From a virus: a stretch of DNA of 26,612 bases. Each line of letters begins with the position of its first letter. Position 1 is the first letter of the stretch. Below are positions 15,061 through 22,800 of this stretch, piece after piece. The DNA is taken from positions 1 through 26,612 of IMG/VR virus record IMGVR_UViG_3300025133_007509; one strand, given 5' to 3'. The translations under genes and the position numbers were made by a program. The notes under the pieces were generated by a model. The model saw nothing but the letters and a program-made list of their open reading frames with translations, did not search any database and was not told the origin of the DNA.

Positions 15061-15377
15061 TGGAACTTTATTTGTTGTTCGCCGTCTCAATTCTTCTGAA
15101 TGGAGTTTTGATCTGGTACATAACCAGATTGTTGAGAAAATTTGTCTTTATTTCTGAGAATATGGCAGACTTGTTTCTTACTGTAAAAGCATTTCAGGTT
15201 TTTGCAAGCTCGATGTATAGTATGGACAGCTATCATGGTGAGCCTATGATACAGGAGCTTGTGGTGAGGATTAGAGAAGTTGGTCTGGAGATGGAAGACT
15301 TCCGAGACATATTTGAATATGGACTCGATGCCGAATTAGAGGAAGAACTTAATGCCGCCGAAGAAGAGAAAAGCTAG
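15060..15377 (+). CDS. Small membrane-anchored protein, unknown
   Basis: The 105-residue protein has one N-terminal hydrophobic segment (residues 3-24, 'YLLFAVSILLNGVLIWYI'), then a helical region and a very acidic C-terminal end ('EEELNAAEEEKS'). The segment followed by 'TRLLRK' predicts an inner-membrane anchor with the charged tail in the cytoplasm. AAGGAG at 15046-15051, 8 bases upstream, supports the start. The stop lies 26 bases inside the sigma-factor gene, so translation of the two is linked. No family recognised. Confidence 0.6.
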   Translation: MELYLLFAVSILLNGVLIWYITRLLRKFVFISENMADLFLTVKAFQVFASSMYSMDSYHGEPMIQELVVRIREVGLEMEDFRDIFEYGLDAELEEELNAAEEEKS

Positions 15378-16047
15378 AAAAAAGAATCATTACTTCACAA
15401 AGGTCCATGAAGACGCAATTGTGAAGTATGCAAACACGGAGGACCGCCAACTCCGAGGGATGTTGTACGAAGAGTACATACAGCCTGCATTTGATCAGAT
15501 GGTCGATAAAATTATTTACACTTATCGATTTACGACACTGCCGAATATTGACTACCTCAAGGGGGATTGCAAGGTTTGGCTCACAACCATATTAAATAAA
15601 TACGACCCGAATAAGGGCTCGAAAGCATTCTCATACTTTTCAGTTGTGACCAAGAACTGGTTTATTCACAAAGTCAAACAGACACAGAAAAGAAACCGAA
15701 CTGAGGTCTTCATGGAAGACGTTATCAACGAGGTAGAAGAAAACTTGGTGTCGAAGGAAAGGTCATACCTCCAGGTCCGTTCTGAAATAGAATTTTGGAA
15801 GTCGTTGCATCATGAGATAGACACTTGGGACTCTTTTATGCTCAAAGAAAATGAGAAAAAAGTTTTAATGGCAGTCCGGATCCTATTGGAATCTGCTGAC
15901 ACAATTGAAATTTTCAACAAAAAAGCTATTTACTTATATCTTAGGGAGATCACAGGACTCAATACAAAACAAGTCGTGAACAATCTTAATAAACTAAGAA
16001 AAAGATATAGGACGTTTAAAAACAAATGGCAAAGCGGCGCGATCTAA
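15352..16047 (+). CDS. 55: T4 gp55-like sigma factor for late transcription
   Basis: The 231-residue protein replaces the host sigma factor on RNA polymerase to read phage late promoters. It is longer than T4 gp55 (185 residues). A divergent sigma region 2 covers about residues 38-112, with the core-binding and promoter-melting pattern 'LNKYDPNKGSKAFSYFSVVTKNWFIHKVKQ' (aromatic residues F93, Y95, F96, W103, F104), typical of gp55. The start is lysine-rich ('PPKKRKARKKNH'). A predicted helix-turn-helix-like end lies at about 185-222 ('YLYLREITGLNTKQVVNNLNKL'). The gene overlaps both neighbours (26 and 22 bases). In T4, gp55 works with gp33 and the clamp gp45, neither of which is recognised here. 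Confidence 0.82.
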   Translation: MPPKKRKARKKNHYFTKVHEDAIVKYANTEDRQLRGMLYEEYIQPAFDQMVDKIIYTYRFTTLPNIDYLKGDCKVWLTTILNKYDPNKGSKAFSYFSVVTKNWFIHKVKQTQKRNRTEVFMEDVINEVEENLVSKERSYLQVRSEIEFWKSLHHEIDTWDSFMLKENEKKVLMAVRILLESADTIEIFNKKAIYLYLREITGLNTKQVVNNLNKLRKRYRTFKNKWQSGAI

Positions 16048-16331
16048 GTCTAGAAGAATACCTCGAAGAGACGACTAGAAATATTCGGGAAGACCGAGCA
16101 ATGGCCAAGACCTTGCTCGTTGATGTCATGACAGATATGGCTACATCCCCTACGGACCGTCGAGAGATGGGACCTATTGCAGCTAAATTTGTAGAAAACC
16201 TACAGCGCTCCAACGAGCAAATGGTTAAACTAGCTGCCATCATTCAGAAACAAAAAACCCAGCAGTTCGGCCTGTCTGCGGACGACAAAGAACAGTTGTT
16301 TGATTTGCTGAATGAGGAAGAGAAGCCGTGA
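16026..16331 (+). CDS. Small helical protein, unknown
   Basis: The 101-residue protein is charged and predicted all-helical, with 'EEYLEETTRNIREDRAMAKTLLVDVM' near the start, 'IAAKFVENLQRSNEQMVKLAAIIQKQ' in the middle and an acidic end. The overlap with both neighbours and the intact frame support a real gene. Helical proteins of this size in T4-like phages include small terminase subunits and baseplate assembly factors, but no signature decides. No clear ribosome-binding site is visible, consistent with coupling to the sigma-factor gene. Confidence 0.6.
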   Translation: MAKRRDLSLEEYLEETTRNIREDRAMAKTLLVDVMTDMATSPTDRREMGPIAAKFVENLQRSNEQMVKLAAIIQKQKTQQFGLSADDKEQLFDLLNEEEKP

Positions 16332-18862
16332 GTGACGACCCGAAAGCCAAAGCTGAAGGCAAGTTAACTTTAAAGGGCCTGTCGTACGGTTTCCTGAACG
16401 ATGTTTCAGATACCTCATTGGGAGGGGCCGTCGATCCTCAGCGATCAACCGGGCTCGATTTTCTAAGAGCAACAGTATCGACCGAGTATAAGCGTTCCGC
16501 CCTAGCAACAGTCTCAACATTCAAAGGTGCTGTACTAGCCAGTACAGAGAAGCAGGTAGGCGCCAGTAGGTCGACCGAAGATGTCTTGGCTGGATATGCA
16601 AAGCAAAATATTGTCGAGAAAACTGGCGACTGGATTAGTAGCTTCTTCGGCGATAAGAAAGTCATCGCATACAAAGTATATATCCCAGAGATTGAGTGTC
16701 GCCCGGCCCCACGAAGTTTTGAGGATCCGATATTAACGACCTATTACGATGTTTATGTTGACAAAGGGATGCTGGATGCTGAGACGACAATCGAAATAGG
16801 ATCCATCGTGACCGTTCGATTTGATAATATAAATAATTTTTCTACTGCTCGCATAATAGGCGTATCCAAGGATAAGTTTGAATTTGAAGGATTTGAGGGC
16901 GCCTCCTTAGAGAGCTCCCATCGCTCCGGCCGCTCCGGAGGCGGCGGCGGCCGTCATACCGCCGGCGGCGGGGATAAATTTGAAAAGGCGTATAACCAGA
17001 CGGCGCGTTCCAAATGCAAACAGGAACCCCACCCAGAAGAAGTGCGAATTGCAGAATATTTTGGTTTAGAAGTTGCAATACTTCAGGCAATAGGCGCCGT
17101 GGAATCGGGTGGAAGGATGGACGCAATTCGGTTTGAACCACATCTTTTTCTTCGCGACCACCGCCCGGATCTTAAAGATAAAGTTCCGTTCACCAGGAAC
17201 CCGGGGAACGAACCGGTGTACAGCTTAGAGGGAAAGGAAACAAATGCAGCAGCATTCGAGCACGCATATACTTTAGACAAGACTGCAGCAGTAAAATCAG
17301 TAAGCTGGGGCAGATTTCAGGTACTCGGAGGAAAGCTTATTAGATTGTTTGGTGATGCGCCGAAAGGACGCGCAGCGTATAAAGCCGACCCCGAGGCTAT
17401 ATCTTTCCAGCTACTTGAGCTGTGGCTTAAAACGGACCATGGTCCAAAAGCAGTGGCCGCGGCGAAAGAAAAGGACTTTGTTACATTTGCGCGCTACTAT
17501 AACGGTCCAAAACAAAAGTATCACTATGGTGGAGCGATCGCCCGGGAATATAACGCAATAGTTTGTGGAGAATACACGCCCCCCACTTTCGGTCCAGATC
17601 CAGCCATGGCGGGGGGATGTGAAGGCGAAGGTGCTGTCATATATCTCGCCGACAGCCAACACGCGGCCGGTTACTCCCTTGGGGGGTTACTCCGGGAGGA
17701 GCTTAAAAGCCAGGGAGTTCCCTTAGTTATCAATATGGCTGAGTCCGGCCGCGGCCTAATCGCCGGCGCAGGGAAAGGATTTTTAAAACTCAAACTAAAG
17801 AAAAAGTTAAAATCTAAATTATCAGAAGCTAAACCGAAGTATGCCATCGTGGGACTGGGAGGCAACGACGCAGGAATGACCAGCTGGTCCGCGGAAAAAT
17901 TTAAAAAGAAAGCAGAAGAGTTTATACAAATACTCAAGGACGGCGGCGTGGAAGAAATAATTTGGTTTGGGATTACCAAACCAATGGTTCCCGACACACC
18001 CCATCTCAAGAAGAATAATGGATATGGCTCCGTTGGAATCGACCCCGGCCCGAAGGCTCAGGAAACGCGAGATAAGATGAGAGATATACAGAAAGAGGTG
18101 CTTCCAACGCTCCCGGGCGTAACCTATATAGATACTATGCAATATACCCAAAATCTTCATACTAGCGACGGTGTTCACTATGCCCCGGCCGAATACAAAA
18201 CTATCTTTAATGCTGCCAAGGCAGGAGATCTTAAAGCGCCCCTGGCAGCGATGATTAAGAAGATTAAGGACGGCTGCGCTGAGTATGAAAAGAAAGCCGC
18301 AGCCGCGGCCGCAACAGCGAGGCCGTTTACAGTCGACGCAAAATGCTATGACGACGCGCAAGACATCCCCAATAAATCACAACATGCTTCTGTTCTCGCA
18401 GCAGTCCACCCGGATTTCCTTCCTCATGTAAAAAGTTTTATTTGCGAAGCCTGGAAACAAAAGCAAATCACTATACGATTAAACTCTAGTTATCGTTCTG
18501 TCGCCAAACAACAGAGACTTTATGATAAATGGGTTAATGGCGGAAAGAATGGAATAGCTCCTGCGAACCCGGCCAAAGGGTTGAGTTATCATAATCTTGG
18601 AATGGCTATTGATTTTAATCCCACGTTGTCAAACGGGACAACATTGATGTCCACTAGTTCTAAGAGTTCCTGGCGTAATAGTGGGATTGTTGAGATCGGT
18701 AAGGCCGCCGGTATGTATTGGGGAGGCCTCTTCAGTACAAACTTCGATCCAATACACTTTGATTTTCGAACCAGAGTCCCCGACCGTTACAAAGCGCTTG
18801 CCGCGGCAAGCAAACAAGGTGTCGACCCGAATAAGTCAAATCTAGATGGAATTATAACGTAA
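16328..18862 (+). CDS. 5: Baseplate hub/cell-puncturing lysin with muramidase, SGNH and M15 peptidase domains
   Basis: The 844-residue protein starts at GTG, overlapping the previous stop. It appears to be a T4 gp5-type hub. Residues about 112-190 look like the OB fold ('YKVYIPEIECRPAP', 'TIEIGSIVTVRFDN', 'ARIIGVSKDKFEFEGF'), followed by a Gly-rich linker (199-216). Next is an N-acetylmuramidase of the DUF3380 type: catalytic E259 in 'AVESGG', 'RFEPHLF' at 268-274 and 'SWGRFQVLG' at 326-334. Then comes an SGNH hydrolase-like domain (about 434-635): S443 in 'LADSQHAAG', N513 in 'GLGGNDAG', and D614/H617 in 'DGVHY'. After an Ala-rich linker (656-664) follows an M15 zinc peptidase: 'SSYRSVAKQQRL' near 720, H755/D762 in 'HNLGMAID', and D807/H810 in 'FDPIHF'. 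The set would cut glycan, an ester and a peptide bond while the tail drills through the envelope. Confidence 0.88.
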   Translation: MSDDPKAKAEGKLTLKGLSYGFLNDVSDTSLGGAVDPQRSTGLDFLRATVSTEYKRSALATVSTFKGAVLASTEKQVGASRSTEDVLAGYAKQNIVEKTGDWISSFFGDKKVIAYKVYIPEIECRPAPRSFEDPILTTYYDVYVDKGMLDAETTIEIGSIVTVRFDNINNFSTARIIGVSKDKFEFEGFEGASLESSHRSGRSGGGGGRHTAGGGDKFEKAYNQTARSKCKQEPHPEEVRIAEYFGLEVAILQAIGAVESGGRMDAIRFEPHLFLRDHRPDLKDKVPFTRNPGNEPVYSLEGKETNAAAFEHAYTLDKTAAVKSVSWGRFQVLGGKLIRLFGDAPKGRAAYKADPEAISFQLLELWLKTDHGPKAVAAAKEKDFVTFARYYNGPKQKYHYGGAIAREYNAIVCGEYTPPTFGPDPAMAGGCEGEGAVIYLADSQHAAGYSLGGLLREELKSQGVPLVINMAESGRGLIAGAGKGFLKLKLKKKLKSKLSEAKPKYAIVGLGGNDAGMTSWSAEKFKKKAEEFIQILKDGGVEEIIWFGITKPMVPDTPHLKKNNGYGSVGIDPGPKAQETRDKMRDIQKEVLPTLPGVTYIDTMQYTQNLHTSDGVHYAPAEYKTIFNAAKAGDLKAPLAAMIKKIKDGCAEYEKKAAAAAATARPFTVDAKCYDDAQDIPNKSQHASVLAAVHPDFLPHVKSFICEAWKQKQITIRLNSSYRSVAKQQRLYDKWVNGGKNGIAPANPAKGLSYHNLGMAIDFNPTLSNGTTLMSTSSKSSWRNSGIVEIGKAAGMYWGGLFSTNFDPIHFDFRTRVPDRYKALAAASKQGVDPNKSNLDGIIT

Positions 18863-18877
18863 AAGGCATTATAAATT

Positions 18878-19885
18878 ATGGCAAAAATAAAAATTGATCT
18901 ACCAACACAGGCTTCTAAAGCAGTAGATTTGCAATTGATGTCGGACCAAGAAAGAAAATCGTTCGACAAGAAATCCCCAGCCCAGCAGGCGCGCCTCCTA
19001 GGTTTTGCTGATGGGCCCAAGCAGAATTTTGATACCCCCACCTATATCAGTGCCACAGCGGAAAAAATATATAGCAAGGGGAATTCATTTATCGTATTAG
19101 GATTGGATAGACCCAGCAATATCTTCTCTGGATTTGGTGGCAGCAATAACACACACTGTGCTGCTATTGATCTCGTTGTGGGTCGTTTGGGCTCACGCGG
19201 CGCGAGTAGCACAAAGCGCGGCCAGACTGTCAATGCAGACCCAAACTTCAAAACCGATGCAGCGAGAATTTATATATCACAAAAATCAGACCCAGATGGC
19301 TATTTTGGCCTAGTCAAAGGAACCGTTGGGAATACCTCTATTTCTAGCCCCCGCAGTACGGTTGCTGTAAAAGCAGACACTATTCGTGTCATTGCTCGCG
19401 AGAATATAAAGTTGGTAACTCGCACAGATGCACAAAATGCACAGGGAGCAGAGTTGACCAATGCGTTCGTCGGGAACTATGGAATTGATCTGATCGCCCT
19501 AAATGATGACAAGAACTTGCAGCCAATGGTGAAAGGGGAGAACCTGAAAGAGTGCTTATCTGCCATCATAGAATCAATTCATGATATCCGCGATCTTTTT
19601 GACAACTTTATCGAAGAGGATAGGAAACTAACCCAAGCGTTGCTTAAGCATACACACTACTCACCATTTTTTGGATCCCCGACATCCCCGGCTCTTACTG
19701 GGCTCCTACCTACAGGAATCGAGACTCTGGTCAATAAAATCACAAATGTACAGTTGCAATTGAATATATCAATGCAGAAGCTAAATTCAGTCCAGACTAA
19801 CTATTTAGAGACACCCGGAGGCGCCGCGGCCGCCAAAGACGGCCAAAGTCAATATATCTTAAGCAGATATAATAACACGAACTAA
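18878..19885 (+). CDS. Spike-like baseplate structural protein
   Basis: The 335-residue protein has a beta-rich middle (about residues 55-215) with strands such as 'ARIYISQKSD', 'GYFGLVKGTVGN', 'STVAVKADTIRVIARENIKLVTR' and 'YGIDLIALND', reminiscent of central tail-spike proteins. From residue 220 it turns helical ('LKECLSAIIESIHDIRDLFDNFI'), has a 'KHTHYSPFFGSP' turn, then a coiled-coil-like stretch ('LVNKITNVQLQLNISMQKLNSV', about 284-305). Its place right after the hub gene fits a spike or needle that in T4 is the C-terminal beta-helix of gp5, missing from the hub gene here. The role is inferred; no enzymatic motif is seen. AAAAGG at 18861-18866 lies 11 bases before the start. Confidence 0.6.
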   Translation: MAKIKIDLPTQASKAVDLQLMSDQERKSFDKKSPAQQARLLGFADGPKQNFDTPTYISATAEKIYSKGNSFIVLGLDRPSNIFSGFGGSNNTHCAAIDLVVGRLGSRGASSTKRGQTVNADPNFKTDAARIYISQKSDPDGYFGLVKGTVGNTSISSPRSTVAVKADTIRVIARENIKLVTRTDAQNAQGAELTNAFVGNYGIDLIALNDDKNLQPMVKGENLKECLSAIIESIHDIRDLFDNFIEEDRKLTQALLKHTHYSPFFGSPTSPALTGLLPTGIETLVNKITNVQLQLNISMQKLNSVQTNYLETPGGAAAAKDGQSQYILSRYNNTN

Positions 19886-19889
19886 GACC

Positions 19890-22800
19890 ATGTCGTCAAA
19901 ATTGAACTTTTACAAAGAATACCCCGCGAAGACACTGAATGTTCCATTCGAGGTCCGAAGTAAGAATCTACTCAAGATTAAAGTAAGGAAAAAGAATGTA
20001 GCAAACAAAGAAAAGGTTTTCAGGGAAGCATTAGATCTCTATATAGCCCACTACTTTCCAGAGTTCTATCGGAATATGGAAGACAAATCGTTTAGTGGCG
20101 ACAACACTGTTTATGATGCACTCCGCGCTGATCTGAAATCCGGCCTATCGATAGAGAACCCCGGATTCGCCACCAAGCCCCCTTCTGCGTATAAAGTAGT
20201 AATCACGCGCTTAGATATGGGACGCTCCCTATATGAAATGCGGGAAGATATGGCTGCAGCAGGCGAGCTACCAGACTTCCAAGAGAACCTAGAGTTCTTC
20301 AACGAGAAGAACGACATTGGAAACGAAATCATTGGTCAGACCGAGCTAGACATGTCGACGGTGCTGACGGATGTCAATTCATTCAGTGATTTGATGAAGA
20401 ACTTTGGCAAACAGTTAGACAACTATAACGGCGCCGTCCCCGTTGGAGGAGTAAACTTCAGTTTTCTTGAGAGCGCAGTAGGCAAGATTATTTCTATTGC
20501 CATAGCTGAAACCGTAAAGACTATTGAGGCGGCGTCAGGTGGAGCTAGATATCGCGGCGAAGAGGGCGATAAGCTGACCATCTACTTTTCAAATCGTACA
20601 AAGCGAGACCCTGCCGCTCCGGCTCTGGATCCTCTCGGAATATTTCCGCCCAAGATTGCCATCGCCGGAATTACGTATCTCGGCGGTGAGACTGCGTCCA
20701 CTGACTTTTTGAAGGTGGGGTACTTTTCAATTATCAAGTACAAGAAAAAGTTTAGTGATCAAGCAACGCTGAAGATTTTGCAGCGATATAAAGAAATATT
20801 AGAAAAAGGCGCCGAGCACACAGATTCTGGCCAGCCCTACCCGATGTTTGACTTCCTATCAAACGTATTACCGGAACAGATAGATCAAGATATAAGCTCT
20901 GGTAACTTTTTTAGCTTTCCGACACCGAACGATAGGGATAATGGCGAACATAGTGCTCTGACAAAAGAAGCCATTCGACTTGAACTAATAGACCTCTCCA
21001 ATACCGATGACCTAGAAAAGGGAATCAAAGCATTATCGACAACAGAGTTGATAACTCTAAAAGAAGAGGTGGCGAAGAACCCTAAACTATTTGAAAAAGT
21101 ATATCAAGAGGAGAAGAAGAAAGTACTTGAAACGGGCCTAGACATTGCCAAGGTAATCGAAAATGTTATGAAAACAGGACCGATGGCACTTGTGAAAAAA
21201 GGCTCTGCCGTCGATCGAATCTTAGCGCAACTTGGACTTAAAGCCCTGGCCAGAGAGGCAATGATTTGCTTGACGTTCGGATTCAGCTTTGAGTTAGCAA
21301 GAATTGCCATGGCCACAGCCAACGTGATGGAAGAAGAACTAAATGAACGGCCGTCACTGGACCCGAAACAATTTGAACTGTTCAAGATTAAAGGAGATAT
21401 CTGGAAGAAGGTCCTGGATATTATTTTAGATTCCGTCAAGCAAGCGCTTATGTCTCTAATTCAGGGATTGGCAGAACTACTAAAAGAAGCTTGCAACCTT
21501 AATAACCCGCGAGCAACCGATTACGGGAATACCGATATTGCAGGGCTGATTAAGGACGACCTCCTCGACCCACTCGCAGGCCGAGACCCCTTTGGTTACG
21601 GCAATGACGAAAACAACCCGCTTGGGCGCCTCACGGATATGTTAGGAATGTCTCCAACCGACATTTATCTGTATTTGACATCTGTATCTTCAATTCTCAG
21701 CTCAATCGATATATGTATTCTTTTGATGGATACACAAAACGCCCCAGAAGAACTCATAGACAGAATAATCGAGTTCAATTTAAACTATTCCGACCCAAAC
21801 ATCTCCACGAAGCTTATAGAGGCCTCCGCTGTAATAGAATTCTTCACCATCTTGGGGAGCATAGTCGATGTAACAGACTTGTGTAACGAGATAATCAATG
21901 ACATGACTTTGTTGAATCAAAACAATATTTGTTTAACTGAGGACGACCTTGCTAACCTCGACGCAGAGGAAATGCAAAACATTGAGGATCTTCTCGACAT
22001 CATCGAAAATGGTTTCACCGACGCTCCCCCTGTGTTCAACTTTGATTGCCCCGACGCGGAGAATTATATTAATGACCCGACGATGACCAGGCTGATCCCT
22101 GAAACGCTCAGCACCATGGTCGAACTGGTCGAGATGCAATTTGTATATTCAGTTGACTCTATTAAGAGCGTTCTACTAGAACCGGGCCTCGCTCGCGCCA
22201 GTGGCGGCCCGGGCGGCGGAGGCCCGGGCGGCAATGGTAAAAAGGGCGCCTACGATACCTTTAAGACTATTAACCCAGAAAGTGACTACCCAGAACTACC
22301 AGAACCTGATAACGGCGCGATTAATGCCATTATGAATTCTCTTAAGGACCTCGCCGCGGAGTTTGAGAACCCAATGGACCACCCTCTTGCTGGCGCAATT
22401 GAAGCCTGTCTGGTCAACCAACCGGGCCTCTTGGACTCTAATCTTAGAAACTTTGCTGATGCTATAGAAATATTATTGAATATTTTCAATAATGCTGAAA
22501 TTAGGGATGCTATTGATAATATGGTTGAAAAGGCCGACGAACTATCCCAAGGCTCCGGCCCGGCCGTCACTACCTACAAATTCAATAAAGAATTCTACAG
22601 GAAATTTGCGGATTATATCAACATTGATACGGCGGACTTTAAAAGCATTGACGCAAATCGAAAGCAATATAGGATTAAAAATCATTTCAAGAGATATGCC
22701 ACATCGGAAGACCCCGCCAGCAGTCGCATTCAGTTCTCCTTCCCGCGGTTTAACGCTGAAAATAGACAAAGAATCGTAATGCAATACCCGGCATATGGTG

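Noticed and set aside
16925-16972. GGC-rich stretch resembling a short tandem repeat, also at 22200-22235
   Set aside because: Both code for Gly-rich linkers in frame within large genes and show no exact repeat unit.
17822-18361. Minus-strand frame of 179 codons
   Set aside because: It is antisense to the SGNH domain of the hub gene, whose catalytic motifs are intact; its translation is rich in Cys, Phe and Ser without any family pattern.
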